From JAGVSR01 sp963750715 (lineage in GTDB: Bacteria; Pseudomonadota; Alphaproteobacteria; Rhizobiales; Hyphomicrobiaceae), in the NCBI GenBank assembly GCA_963750715.1, contig CAVVRP010000012.1, forward strand, positions 1,178,001 to 1,242,000: a DNA stretch of 64,000 bases, read 5' to 3'. Position numbers and translations under genes: made by a program. Below, piece after piece: positions 37,567-47,147 of the stretch. Position 1 is the stretch's first letter, and each line of letters starts with the position of its first letter. Under the pieces are notes generated by a model, which saw only the letters and a list, made by a program, of their open reading frames with translations, had not been told where the DNA came from and searched no databases.

Positions 37567-38508
37567 CTAAAGTAAGGCCACGAGGACGAGAACAGCGCCG
37601 AGCGCGGTCATTGCGCGCCAATAGATACGAAGAGACTCAACAATGTCGGCAGCACCCGGATCGCGTGCGCCCTCGTTCAGCCACGGCTCGTCGGCAACGC
37701 GGTCGGCATAGACGCGCGGACCCGATAGGCTTACGCCCATCACGCCAGCCATCGCGGCTTCGGGCCAGCCGGCATTGGGAGAGCGATGACGGTGCGCGTC
37801 CCGCACCATGATCGCGAGCCCGGCCAGGCGGCGCGCCGATACAAGTGCGAAGAGAAGTCCTGTCGCCCGAGCAGGCACGAGGTTCGCTGCGTCGTCGGCA
37901 CGCGCAGCCGCCCAACCGAAAAATTCGTGGCGCGGTGTGCGATGGCCGATCATGGAGTCGAGAGTATTGATGGCCTTGTATGCTGCGATCCCCGGAAGCC
38001 CGAGCAGCGCGCCCCAGAAGACTGGGGCGACGATCCCGTCGGATGCATTCTCGGCAAAACTCTCGATGGCCGCACGCGCGATACCGGCCTCGCCGAGCTT
38101 CGACGGGTCGCGCCCGACGATCATCGAGACGGTCATTCTTGCCGTTGTCATGTCGCCCGCTTCTAGGGGCGCCGCCACGGCCGCGACGTGATCGTGCAAG
38201 GACCTAAGTGCGACGAGCGGCCATGCCAGGATACCGGCGAGCACTGAACCAATTAAGCCCGCCGGTAGCATGACCTGAACTAGTGCCGCGAGGCCGGCCG
38301 TCGATCCGACGACGAGAACCCACATTGCAACACCCGCAAGTCGCCGCATCGCGGGCGTATCTTCCTCCCGGTTCCAGCGCTGGTCCAAAGCGATGGTCAA
38401 TCGTCCGATCCATGTTACGGGGTGGCCGAGGGGATCGAAGAGGCGTCGCGGCCAACCGAATACCGCGTCGACGGCCATCGCCACGGCCATTGCTGCTGCA
38501 AAACTCAT
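37567..38508 (-). CDS. cobD: Adenosylcobinamide-phosphate synthase (CbiB type)
   Basis: Integral membrane enzyme that attaches aminopropanol (phosphate) to adenosylcobyric acid. The 313 residues have about five hydrophobic helices and the signatures DPLGHPVTWIGRL, MIVGRDPSKLGEAGIARAAI, ESFAENASDGIVAPVFW, YKAINTLDSMIGH and SPNAGWPEAAMAGVMGV. It is divergent from cobP. Confidence 0.92.
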   Translation of the reverse strand: MSFAAAMAVAMAVDAVFGWPRRLFDPLGHPVTWIGRLTIALDQRWNREEDTPAMRRLAGVAMWVLVVGSTAGLAALVQVMLPAGLIGSVLAGILAWPLVALRSLHDHVAAVAAPLEAGDMTTARMTVSMIVGRDPSKLGEAGIARAAIESFAENASDGIVAPVFWGALLGLPGIAAYKAINTLDSMIGHRTPRHEFFGWAAARADDAANLVPARATGLLFALVSARRLAGLAIMVRDAHRHRSPNAGWPEAAMAGVMGVSLSGPRVYADRVADEPWLNEGARDPGAADIVESLRIYWRAMTALGAVLVLVALL

Positions 38509-38601
38509 CTTCCAATCCCGTTTGCGCTCAGCAGATGCCCAACAAGTCCCACGCTGCGCAAGCCCCTCCGCTCCAGGCGGGCTGCCGCAAGCCCGGGACG
38601 T

Positions 38602-38639
38602 TGGCCCCGCGAGACCCTCGCGATGGCAGAATGGGGCCA
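38602..38639 (+). other. Nested stem-loop upstream of cobP
   Basis: TGGCCCC (38602-38608) pairs with GGGGCCA (38633-38639), and inside it GCGAG pairs with CTCGC (38609-38621). It lies in the 220-base region between the divergent cobD and cobP genes. It lacks the B12 riboswitch core, so its role is unknown. Confidence 0.35.
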
Positions 38640-38728
38640 CCTTGCCGCACCGCGCCGGGGGTGCGCTTCTACTATTCTTCGCAGGGCAATGATGGTTACT
38701 GCTTTCCCCGGCAGAGAGAGAAAGCGCC

Positions 38729-39232
38729 ATGGCGGTCATACTTATCACGGGCGGCGCGCGGTCGGGAAAGAGCGTCCGAGCCGAGGCGCGGGCGCTCGCG
38801 TTTCCAGGCCGGCCGATCTACATCGCCACGGCCGAGGCAGGCGATGACGAGATGCGCGCGCGGGTTGCCACGCACCGTGAGCGCCGTGGCGGACGATGGG
38901 ACGAGCGGGAAGCACCTCTCGATCTCGTGGCCGCACTTGTCGAAACGGACGGGCGCGGCCCGCGTCTCGTCGATTGCCTGACCCTATGGCTCTCCAACCT
39001 CATGCATTCCGGTCGCGATTGGAGGGACGAGGCAACCTGCCTTTCCAGCGCGCTTGCCCGACAGTCGAGCCCGGTGATCCTCGTCACCAACGAGGTGGGC
39101 CTCGGCATCGTGCCCGACAATGCCCTGGCTAGATCCTTCCGTGATGCCGCCGGTCACGTCAATCAGATCATCGCGCAGATTGCGGACCAAGTGGAACTGG
39201 TGGTCGCAGGACTGCCAATGAAGGTGAAGTAG
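38729..39232 (+). CDS. cobP: Adenosylcobinamide kinase / guanylyltransferase
   Basis: Bifunctional enzyme that phosphorylates adenosylcobinamide and transfers GMP to give AdoCbi-GDP. The 167 residues have the P-loop LITGGARSGKSVRAE, YIATAEAGDDEMRARVATHR (with the GMP-linked His), RGGRWDEREAPLDL, VDCLTLWLSNLM and LVTNEVGLGIVPDNALAR. Also called CobU. It is transcribed away from cobD. Confidence 0.94.
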   Translation: MAVILITGGARSGKSVRAEARALAFPGRPIYIATAEAGDDEMRARVATHRERRGGRWDEREAPLDLVAALVETDGRGPRLVDCLTLWLSNLMHSGRDWRDEATCLSSALARQSSPVILVTNEVGLGIVPDNALARSFRDAAGHVNQIIAQIADQVELVVAGLPMKVK

Positions 39233-39548
39233 GGTCGAGCCGCATCGATGGCTGACCGAAGTTCATGAACTTTTCTCTAACTTGATGTTGCTCTTCGTGG
39301 GCATACACGTCACTTATCTCTTTTTGTTCAATCGGCCCTTGGCCAAGTACATGCTTTTCTTGGCGAGCCAAGCAAACGTCACGACGCCAAATTGATCAGC
39401 GTGGGGAAGCGGCGGCACGCTACGAGCAGCCGTATTTTGGCGCTGAGGTCCCGGAGAGGCGTCTTGGAGACGCGCTCACGTTCCCAGCCGCCGTCGGGGC
39501 TTCCGATCAGCTCGACGTTCTCAAAATGAGTCCCTTGGACCAACGGAG
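39233..39548. other. Gap between cobP and the sensor kinase
   Basis: No complete gene. On the minus strand an open stretch ending at a TGA at 39379 reads HFENVELIGSPDGGWERER and then SKTPLRDLSAKIRLL, which looks protein-like but has no start of its own and runs back into the kinase gene in another frame. It may be a relic of an unidentified gene. Confidence 0.3.
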
Positions 39549-40883
39549 CTAAAAGACGGCTCTCAAACCGCCGAGAACCGACAACTCTAGGACCAGTCGC
39601 CGATCATAGGCGTCAAGCACTTCCTGTACGATGGCTAAGCCCAAGCCGGCACCATCTGGCCGCTCGTCAAGACGGCGGCCACGCTTGAGGACCCAATCTC
39701 TCAGATTTTCGGGCACGCCCGGTCCGTCATCCTCGATCGCAACCCGGCCACTGTCCGCAAGCGAAAGTCGGACCTTGCTTTTTGCGTGGCGGCTCGCGTT
39801 CTCAAGCAGATTGCCAAGAACCTCAGCCAAGTCTGCCTTATCCATCGAAACGTCGGCATCTGCTGCAATGTCGATATCAAAAGACAAGCGCTCGCCAAGC
39901 GTCGTGCGCCGTTGAATGGCAACCAATGAGCTTACAAGTGGCTTTAGTTGTGCCACCGCGCTTTCATTGAAACCTCGCTTTCCACGGATGCGAACACGTG
40001 CCAATTCACGCTCGATGTGTCGGCGCATCGCTTCGCCAATTTGTTCGATGCGATCGGCAATGTCACCCTCTCCACGTTCGCGCAATGTCCGCACATCGGA
40101 CGCAAGCGCCGACAGCGGCGTCTTTAGTCCATGCGCGAGGTCGGTCGCTCTGCCTCGTGCGCGCTCGAGATCGCGCTCCTGAACTGCAAGAAGGTCGTTG
40201 ATCTCCTTTACAAGCGGCACAACTTCGCTCGGAACAACAGCTTCGACGTGCTCACTTCGCCCGTCTCGAATAGCTGCAATGCCCTCCCGAACACGCGCAA
40301 GCGGCCGCAGACCGAGCCCGATCTGAATCCATGCGGCAGCCCCAAGGGCGCCCGCTAGCAACGCAAGCGACGGAACCAACTCGCGCACAAATGCCTGCCG
40401 CGCTTTTGTGATGTGTGCGACATCTGCCGCGACGGCAACCCGGACGGGAGTTCGCGTGCCATTCGCTGTCAGGAAAACCGTTCGCTCGATGGCCAACAGT
40501 TCGGTTCGTCCGGGTCCTGGGATGCGATGATGGTGGACGTCGCCGAGAGCCAACTCATCGCTCGGGAGCGGCAATGCAGCGTCCCATAGTGAGCGCGAAC
40601 GCGTCGCGACGCCGCCGCCGGTACTCATTTGCCAGTAAAGGCCCGATAACGGCTCCACAAATCGTGGATCGGTTGGTTCTCGAAGAAGGTGCGGCTGCCC
40701 TGCAGCATTCAGTTCGATGGATGCCAAAGCCTGCCGAAGGTGCACCTCAAGATCACTGGCAAGCGACCGCGTCACGTGCCGGTCAAAAAGGTAGTTCAGT
40801 CCGATTCCGGCGAGAACGAGAGCTGCGATGATGGCGACGGCACCTCCTGTTACGAGCCGGAGACGAAGAGAACCGGTCTTCAC
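39549..40883 (-). CDS. Sensor histidine kinase (PhoQ/QseC-like)
   Basis: A 444-residue membrane kinase. Two transmembrane segments (about 12-34 and 168-190) enclose a periplasmic sensing region; a linker with HAMP-like features follows. The H-box is DLAHGLKTPLSALASDV, the N-box LGNLLENASRHAKSK, then DDGPGVPENLRDWV and GAGLGLAIVQEVLDAY. Its start overlaps the stop of the response regulator by four bases. With PepSY and cytochrome b genes around it, it may sense envelope redox or metal state (inference). Confidence 0.9.
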   Translation of the reverse strand: MKTGSLRLRLVTGGAVAIIAALVLAGIGLNYLFDRHVTRSLASDLEVHLRQALASIELNAAGQPHLLREPTDPRFVEPLSGLYWQMSTGGGVATRSRSLWDAALPLPSDELALGDVHHHRIPGPGRTELLAIERTVFLTANGTRTPVRVAVAADVAHITKARQAFVRELVPSLALLAGALGAAAWIQIGLGLRPLARVREGIAAIRDGRSEHVEAVVPSEVVPLVKEINDLLAVQERDLERARGRATDLAHGLKTPLSALASDVRTLRERGEGDIADRIEQIGEAMRRHIERELARVRIRGKRGFNESAVAQLKPLVSSLVAIQRRTTLGERLSFDIDIAADADVSMDKADLAEVLGNLLENASRHAKSKVRLSLADSGRVAIEDDGPGVPENLRDWVLKRGRRLDERPDGAGLGLAIVQEVLDAYDRRLVLELSVLGGLRAVF

Positions 40884-41545
40884 GACGACGTCTCCTCGAC
40901 GATGTATCCAAAGCCGCGCCGCGTCTTAATGATATCACCTCCAATCTTACGCCGGATACGCGCAATCAAAGCCTCAATGGCGTTGGAATCATAGGCGTCC
41001 GCCGAGCCGTGGATGTGCTCGCTGAGTTCTCCCTGAGGGATGACGCGGCCGAGATTGTGCATGAGGTACGCAACAGCGCGATATTCCAGTGGAGCCAAAT
41101 CGATGGGAATGCCTGACACGGTCACGCGCATCTGGCGTTCATCAAGCGTCAATTCGCCGGTCATCATCAGCGGCGAGGAGTGACCACTCGAACGCCTGAC
41201 GAGCGCACGGATGCGCGCGACCAGTTCCTCCATCCGGAATGGCTTGGGCAAATAGTCGTCGGCCCCGGCATCAATGCCTTCGACGCGCTCCATCCAGCTA
41301 CCTCGTGCCGTGAGTGCGATGACGGGCATTTTGCGTTTAGCTTCGCGCCACTTCTTGAGAACGGTCAAGCCATCCATGTGCGGCAATCCGAGATCAAGAA
41401 CGACGACATCATACTCTTCCGTGTCGCCGCGAAACCATGCGTCTTCGCCATCGCTTGCAGCGTCTGTCAGGTATCCCGCCGCTGTCAACGCGGTGCAGAC
41501 ATCCGCAGAGATCCGAGGATCATCCTCGACGACGAGAACCCGCAT
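40880..41545 (-). CDS. OmpR/PhoP-type response regulator
   Basis: A 221-residue two-domain regulator. The receiver has VLVVEDDPRISADV, phosphoacceptor Asp in VVVLDLGLPHMDG, Thr in IALTARG and Lys in DYLPKPFRMEEL. The winged-helix output has LEYRAVAYLMHNLGRVI and ALIARIRRKIGGDIIKTRRG, FGY. ATG 41545 overlaps the stop of the PepSY gene by one base (TAATG); a longer start was rejected for that reason. Confidence 0.92.
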   Translation of the reverse strand: MRVLVVEDDPRISADVCTALTAAGYLTDAASDGEDAWFRGDTEEYDVVVLDLGLPHMDGLTVLKKWREAKRKMPVIALTARGSWMERVEGIDAGADDYLPKPFRMEELVARIRALVRRSSGHSSPLMMTGELTLDERQMRVTVSGIPIDLAPLEYRAVAYLMHNLGRVIPQGELSEHIHGSADAYDSNAIEALIARIRRKIGGDIIKTRRGFGYIVEETSS

Positions 41546-41907
41546 TACTTCTCCTCGATTTTGGTGATTGTTGCTGTCGCGGCGTCCACGTGAGCCTCGA
41601 ATATGCGTCCATGAGAGTCCAAAACGCGGAACTCGTAGATCCACCCGCCGGCTTTGTACTCCGCTTCGACACCGACGATTTCGCCTGGCAGATTGGGCTG
41701 CACGATCCGCAGCACGTCGGTGAGCGGCTTGATGTCGCCACGCTCGACCGCTTCGCGCAATTGATCTGGTCGATGATGATTGCGCTCACGCCTGCCGTCT
41801 TGATCGTCATCGTCAGCCATCGCGGGCCACGCGACGAACATGAACGCAACCAAGGCGGTGAATTGGCGAAGTGTTTCACGGCGCGGCAACATGTTGAACG
41901 ATCTCAT
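41545..41907 (-). CDS. PepSY-domain secreted protein
   Basis: A 120-residue exported protein: signal peptide (TLRQFTALVAFMFVAWPAMA), an Asp/Arg-rich segment, then a PepSY domain (LRIVQPNLPGEIVGVEAEYK to FEAHVDAATATITKIEEK). PepSY proteins are periplasmic and often regulate or accompany two-component sensors. It is the first gene of a PepSY-regulator-kinase operon. An ATG at 41892 would shorten the N-terminus by five residues. Confidence 0.85.
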   Translation of the reverse strand: MRSFNMLPRRETLRQFTALVAFMFVAWPAMADDDDQDGRRERNHHRPDQLREAVERGDIKPLTDVLRIVQPNLPGEIVGVEAEYKAGGWIYEFRVLDSHGRIFEAHVDAATATITKIEEK

Positions 41908-42049
41908 GGAATTCTTCGACTTTGTACCTACGTCTCGCCAGATGACGAAAGGCTGACGTCACGCATCACGCCCCGGTCAGCCGCCCTTCTGCAATCTCGG
42001 ACAGTCCGCCGGACCCACTGGCGGACTGTCCAAGCAGAAGGAGACGACC

Positions 42050-42325
42050 ATGCGTATAGCAATATTAGCGCTCTCGGCATTCAGCCCCATTGGCTTTGGT
42101 CAAGTCGCGCTGGCTGGTGACGATGAGCTCTGCACGAAAGCCCCCAAAGAGCAGTGGCAGGCAATTGACCAGCTGAAATCAAAGCTGGTCGAGCAGGGCT
42201 ACAAGGTCAAGGAAATTGAATTCGAAGACGGTTGCGCTGAAGCCGACGTCCAATACAAGGACGGAAAAAAACGTGAACTAAAGCTCGATCCCGTGACCGC
42301 GGCTGTCGTGAAGTCCGAGGGCTGA
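42050..42325 (+). CDS. PepSY-like small secreted protein
   Basis: A 91-residue exported protein with signal peptide MRIAILALSAFSPIGFGQVA and a short PepSY-like domain (QLKSKLVEQGYKVKEIEFED to LKLDPVTAAVVKSEG). Two Cys residues (C29 in ELCTKAP and one in DGCAEAD) may form a disulfide. It starts 142 bases from the divergent PepSY gene and has GAAGGAGA upstream of the ATG. Confidence 0.8.
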   Translation: MRIAILALSAFSPIGFGQVALAGDDELCTKAPKEQWQAIDQLKSKLVEQGYKVKEIEFEDGCAEADVQYKDGKKRELKLDPVTAAVVKSEG

Positions 42326-42453
42326 TCGCCGACCTCCGTTGATGACCGGATGCTGACATCGACCGTCAGGTTCCGATCACCAGCACCCAGCAATACTTCC
42401 CATGCACCGCAAATTGCGGACCTCGCAAACCGAAAATTGAAAAGGAACGCACC

Positions 42454-42747
42454 ATGAAGAGAATGATCATCGCCACGGCAGCACTCGCCGCCCTCAGTGG
42501 TAGTGCAATGGCCGAAAGCTACGGCAAGCCCTGCACTGCAGAGCCAAAAACCAAGTGGATGACTCTTGAGGCAATCGAGAAGAACGTCAAAGACCACGGG
42601 TATGAAGTCGCCAAGGCGAAGATGAAGGATACCTGCGCGGAAATCTATGCACGCGACACGGACGGCAAGCGCATAGAATTCTTCATCGATCCGGCGACCG
42701 GCAATCCTGTCGGCACCGAATGGAAGGCCCCCGCGAAGAAGGGTTAA
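42454..42747 (+). CDS. PepSY-like small secreted protein, paralogue
   Basis: A 97-residue exported protein with signal peptide MKRMIIATAALAALSGSAMA and a PepSY-like domain (LEAIEKNVKDHGYEVAKAKM to EFFIDPATGNPVGTEW). It shares the two-Cys layout with the preceding gene. GAAAAGGAACG precedes the start. Six bases separate it from the cytochrome b gene, so they are cotranscribed. Confidence 0.82.
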   Translation: MKRMIIATAALAALSGSAMAESYGKPCTAEPKTKWMTLEAIEKNVKDHGYEVAKAKMKDTCAEIYARDTDGKRIEFFIDPATGNPVGTEWKAPAKKG

Positions 42748-42752
42748 GTATC

Positions 42753-43313
42753 ATGATGCATCTTGAACAGTTGGAAACTGCCGGCGGCCTCGCGCCGCCG
42801 GCAACGGTGAAGGTCTGGGACCCTTTCGTCCGGGTCTTCCATTGGAGCCTGGTCGCGCTTTTCGCCATCGCGTTTGTCACCGGCGACGAAATCGAGTGGC
42901 TGCATCTCGTAGCTGGCTATTCGATCGCAGGGCTTGTTGCACTTAGACTTGTCTGGGGCTTCATTGGCCCGCGCAATGCGAGGTTTGCGGACTTCGTCAA
43001 AGGACCGCGCGCGGTCGCAACGTTTCTCAAACAAAGCGCGCGTCTCGAAGCACCACGCCACCTGGGTCACAATCCTGCGGGCGGCATGATGATCGTAGCT
43101 TTGATTGCCGCGCTGATTGGCCTATCGGTTACCGGCATCCTGATGACCACTGATGCATTCTGGGGATCTAAAGCGATGGAAGAAATTCATGAGTTTCTCG
43201 CCAATGGTACGCTGGTCCTGATCGCGCTCCACGTCCTCGGCGTCGTTGTCGCGAGCGTTGAGCATGGCGAAAATCTTGTGAAGTCCATGGTCACAGGCCG
43301 TAAGCGGGAGTGA
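42753..43313 (+). CDS. Cytochrome b561-type membrane protein
   Basis: A 186-residue four-helix diheme cytochrome b. Marks are KVWDPFVRVFHWSLVALFAI, LHLVAGYSIAGLVALRLVWG, RHLGHNPAGGMMIVALIAAL and FLANGTLVLIALHVLGVV, the last followed by EHGENLVKSMVTG. The histidines fit the b561/hydrogenase cytochrome b pattern. It follows two PepSY proteins that may be its electron or metal partners (inference). Confidence 0.88.
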   Translation: MMHLEQLETAGGLAPPATVKVWDPFVRVFHWSLVALFAIAFVTGDEIEWLHLVAGYSIAGLVALRLVWGFIGPRNARFADFVKGPRAVATFLKQSARLEAPRHLGHNPAGGMMIVALIAALIGLSVTGILMTTDAFWGSKAMEEIHEFLANGTLVLIALHVLGVVVASVEHGENLVKSMVTGRKRE

Positions 43314-43668
43314 CACGGGCCATGTCTGCACTGGGTCAACTTTCACCGGTCAGATCACGTCCGCGTGACGGCAGCTCTACCTCTGCCAGCAGAAGTACCG
43401 CGCCTGTTTCACAGCTAAACCCTCACAAGCGGACCTTCTCCGCCGTGCCAATCTCGCGATCGGACGCATCGACCAGGATCAGATGCTCGCTTTAGCCCTT
43501 CAGTTCTGAAACACGTGCGATAGGATGAGGTACTTTGACGTCTTGCCCTTTGACGGCACCGGGCGGGACGAGCCCCGCCTCGGACGATAGGAATACAGGG
43601 GAATGCTCCGGCGGGGTATCCGCTCTCCAAGCGCCGTCTGCGCGAGTTCGGCGGGGTATCCCGGAATT
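43314..43668. other. Gene-poor gap
   Basis: About 350 bases with no convincing gene. A plus-strand stretch from 43322 (MSALGQLSPVRS) resembles low-value repeated open frames common in related genomes and has no domain, so it is not called. Confidence 0.35.
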
Positions 43669-43779
43669 ATGGCGCTCCTGGTCTTCATCCCTGTCGTCAA
43701 TCTAATCTTTCTGTACTGGTTCGCATTTGCTGATTGGCCGAGCTTGCGGAAGGGCGATCGGCTGACAGCTGCTCAATAA
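43669..43779 (+). CDS. Possible 36-residue membrane peptide
   Basis: An open frame giving MALLVFIPVVNLIFLYWFAF and then ADWPSLRKGDRLTAAQ. One membrane helix followed by a basic tail looks like the end of a small membrane protein; it may be the intact C-terminus of a larger decayed gene. No clear ribosome binding site. Confidence 0.3.
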   Translation: MALLVFIPVVNLIFLYWFAFADWPSLRKGDRLTAAQ

Positions 43780-43875
43780 TGGAACGCTGGCTGTATTGTG
43801 CTCTTTGTTCGCGCAGAGCGGCGCACGACGATCCGCTCCGCCGCAATGCGGCTGTCCCTAACTGACAAGGTTGAA

Positions 43876-46444
43876 ATGCCCAACGATCCACTGTCGGTAC
43901 CGTCAATCCGGGGTCTCAGCGACGCAGACGTTCAAGTCAGGCAGATGAACGAGGGATACAACGAGCTGCCTCGGCCTGATCAGCGCACCACTCTTCGTAT
44001 CATCCTGGAAGTATTGCGTGAGCCTATGCTCGCCCTGCTGCTCGGTGGCGGTTTGGTCTACCTGTTGCTGGGGGACCTGAAGGAAGCACTCATTCTGCTC
44101 GCCTTTGCGACAATGTCAGTTGCGATCACTTTCGTTCAAGAAAGTCGCACCGAGAGGGTGCTTGAGGCGCTGCGCGACCTCACCAGTCCGCGAGCACTTG
44201 TCATTCGTGACGGCGAACGCCAGCGTATCGCTGGCCGGGAGGTGGTTCGCGGCGATTTAGTCGTTCTTGGCGAGGGAGACCGGGTCCCGGCCGACGCTGT
44301 GCTCGTTCAAAGTCACGACCTGCAGACGGATGAATCGCTGCTAACGGGTGAGTCCGTGCCCGTACGCAAGGTTGCTGTTGGACCTGGTGGTTTGTCCAAT
44401 GACTACCGACCAGGTGGCGATGACCTGCCTTGCGTGTTTTCCGGCTCGCTGGTCGTGCGCGGGTCCGGAATAGGCGAGGTGACCGCGATTGGCGCCCAGA
44501 GCGAAATCGGCAAGATCGGCCAATCACTCAGCACATTGGAGACGGAGCCACCACGGCTGCGGGCACAAACCCAACGGCTTGTGCAAGTGTTCGCCATGGT
44601 TGGTGGTGCCGTAAGCATCCTCGTGGTTCTGCTCTACGGCGCCATGCGAGGAGGATGGCTGGAGGCAGTGCTCGCCGGTATCGCGCTTGGCATGTCGATG
44701 CTGCCCGAAGAGCTACCGGTCGTACTGGCTGTATTCATGGCGATGGGCGCCTGGAGGATTTCGCGGGCGCGTGTGCTAACGAGGCGTGCCGCTGCGATTG
44801 AAACGCTCGGGTCCGCCACCGTCTTGTGCACCGACAAGACTGGGACTCTCACTGAGAACCGCATGACCATTGCCGAGTTGCGGCTCAAGGGCAGGGAACT
44901 GTTTAGACCCCGCGAGGCATCAGGCGCAAAGATACCCGAGGAGTTCCATGGCTTGGTCGAGTTCGGCCTACTTGCCAGTGCACCTGACCCTTTTGATCCC
45001 ATGGAGAAAGCGTTTCACGATCTTGGCCGAGAACGTCTTGGCGAGACCGAGCATCTGCATGGTCCAGACTGGACGCTCGTGCACACCTATGGACTTCGCC
45101 CTGGTCTCCTTGCCATGTCGCAGATATGGGAGACAGCCGATGGCCGACAGGATTTCGTTGTTGCGACTAAGGGTTCCCCCGAGGCCATCGCCGAGCTTTG
45201 TCGTCTCGGCGTCACCGATCGCGCCGCGTTGAATACGTCGGTCGACGCCATGGCCGCCGAGGGGCTGCGCGTATTGGGCGTTGCCCGTGCTGCTTTCGTT
45301 GGAACCGCTTGGCCGGACTCTGCAGCAGGATTTCGCATTCGAGTTCTTGGGGCTCGTCGGTCTTGCCGATCCGCTGCGCGCGAGCGTGCTCGATGCTGTC
45401 AGCGAATGCCGCACGGCCGGCATCAGAGTGGTCATGATCACGGGCGACTACCCGGCAACCGCCAGAGCTATCGCCCGCCAAGCCGGTCTCGATGCGGAAG
45501 ATCTAGTCACCGGCGAAGAACTCAAGCACATGAGTGAAGCTGAGCTGGCTGAGCGCATGCGCACTGCGACAGTGTTCGCGCGCATCATGCCAGAACAGAA
45601 GCTCCGCATCGTCAATGCTCTCAAGGCGAACGGCGAGATCGTGGCCATGACGGGTGATGGCGTCAACGATGCGCCTTCGCTCAAGGCCGCGCATATCGGC
45701 ATAGCCATGGGTGGACGCGGGACGGACGTGGCGCGCGAGGCATCCTCGATCGTGCTTCTCGACGACGATTTCGGTTCGATTCTCACAGCCGTCCGACTCG
45801 GCCGCCGGATCTACGACAACCTACGCAAAGCGATGGGCTTCATCTTCGCGGTGCACGTTCCGATCGCGGGACTTGCTCTGTTGCCGCTGCTCTTCGGCCT
45901 TCCCATCCTGTTCGGGCCGATGCACATCGCGTTTCTGGAAATGGTCATCGATCCAGTCTGCTCCCTCGTCTTCGAGGCGGAGACCGAGGAGGATGATGTC
46001 ATGGGGCGCCGGCCGCGATCCTCCGATGAACCGCTATTCTCAAGACAGCTGATCGATTGGAGCCTCCTGCAAGGCGCCTTCGCGTTTGCGCTCGTAGCAG
46101 CCATCTTCGTGATTGGCTTCCGGCGAGGCATGCCGGAAACAGAGCTGCGGGCGCTTTCTTTCTTTTCGTTGGTCATGACGATTGTCAGTCTGATATTCGT
46201 AAACCGTTCCTTCAGCGCCTCGCTGCTCACGGCTCTCCGACGGCCAAATCCGGCGCTCGCTTGGGTGCTCCTTATCGTCGTGGTGATGTTGGGCCTGACG
46301 TTGCTTTGGCCGCTCGCCACCGGTCTCTTCCGTTTCGGGCCTCTGCACTGGGATGACCTGGCGGTGACGCTTGCAGCCGGCGCGCTGGTACTCGTTGTGC
46401 TCGAGTTCTTGAAGCCTATCTGGCACGACCGACTTAGGGCCTGA
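43876..46444 (+). pseudogene. P-type cation-transporting ATPase with one frameshift
   Basis: A P-type ATPase of about 855 residues when corrected. Visible are the actuator TDESLLTGESVPV, the M4 motif GMSMLPEELPVVLAVFMAMG, the phosphorylation site LCTDKTGTLTENRM, ATKGSPEAI for nucleotide binding and MITGDYPATARAIARQAG and MTGDGVNDAPSLKAAHIG in the P domain, then the C-terminal helices. Near 45330 one extra base moves the frame between FVGTAWPDSAAG and FAFEFLGLVGLADPL. PEEL in M4 separates it from heavy-metal pumps; the ion is unknown. All motifs are otherwise intact, so a sequencing error is possible. Confidence 0.85.
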
Positions 46445-46449
46445 CCGTT

Positions 46450-46720
46450 TATAGGTGAGTATAGGGAACCGGGTCCCGCGTCGGCTTCGGCGATGGCCTT
46501 CAACCGGTTGTTGGTCGGCATGATGACCAGCAAGGTATTGCATGAGCATCGCGCCGAGACCCCAACGCCAGTCCGACGTCATCCAGGCAACGACGAGGCC
46601 GAGCCCGCCTGAGACGACAGCGAGGGTGGCCTGCTTGGTGAAACCGGCGGCATACGACGGTTTCCACTGCTTTAAGAGACTACGGTTATCGAGCGAGAGA
46701 CGGGCCGGGCTCCGCGGCAA
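46450..46720 (-). pseudogene. Fragment of a DUF1772-family membrane protein
   Basis: The minus strand gives LSLDNRSLLKQWKPSYAAGF and VVAWMTSDWRWGLGAML, then, in another frame, LVIMPTNNRLKAIAEADAG. These are conserved blocks of DUF1772 (anthrone-oxygenase-like) proteins. A short deletion joins them out of frame, and both ends are missing. Confidence 0.65.
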
Positions 46721-47062
46721 CAGATACCACCGTTGACCATCGAGACCTACGCGTTAATCGCGTGTGTCGCCGCAAGGAGTTCCGCCACGGCGCATAAGCC
46801 TGTGAGCGGCCCGGCGCTGACGTTCGCTCGCTGAGCCCACGGGCGGCGGGTCCCACGACCGCAACGGGCCGATTTTGTTGCAAAACTCCGCTTTAGAGAC
46901 TATCGAGCAAAATTGCTCTTTGATCAGATGGAATTTAAAGGCCCTTGGCATCCCTCTCCGCTGCAGTGATCTGCCTTACGGCGTCCAACCGTCTTGCCGG
47001 TCAGATTTCAATAACCAAGAAGGAAACGCACACCCGCTACACTGAGGTCCTGCGGGGAAAGT
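46721..47062. other. Gap before tRNA-Tyr
   Basis: About 340 bases without a recognisable gene. A segment around 46850-46885 (gattttgttgcaaaac) resembles a common insertion-sequence terminus, but no transposase or partner end is visible. Confidence 0.35.
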
Positions 47063-47147
47063 TGGTGGAGAGGGCTGGTTTCGAACCAGCGTAGGCGAAG
47101 CCAACGGATTTACAGTCCGTCCCCTTTAACCACTCGGGCACCTCTCC
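47063..47147 (-). tRNA. tRNA-Tyr (GTA), with encoded CCA
   Basis: The minus strand starts GGAGAGGTGCCCGAGTGG and folds as a class II (long variable arm) tRNA. The anticodon loop is CTGTAAA (GTA), the T arm is GCTGGTTCGAACCAGC, and the acceptor end is CCTCTCC-A-CCA. Acceptor arms pair fully (GGAGAGG with CCTCTCC). It is the left boundary of the genomic island and the complete copy of two. Confidence 0.96.

Noticed and set aside
38510..38728. A third cobalamin riboswitch upstream of cobP or cobD
   Set aside because: A weak B12-box-like string (cgcaagcccgggacg) exists, but the GGGAA and GCCCCCGC core is missing on both strands.
43322..43495. Short frame MSALGQLSPVRS after the cytochrome b561 gene
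   Set aside because: It resembles recurrent spurious frames in related genomes and has no ribosome binding site.
46850..46890. Possible insertion-sequence end (gattttgttgcaaaac)
   Set aside because: No matching second end, target duplication or transposase is visible.
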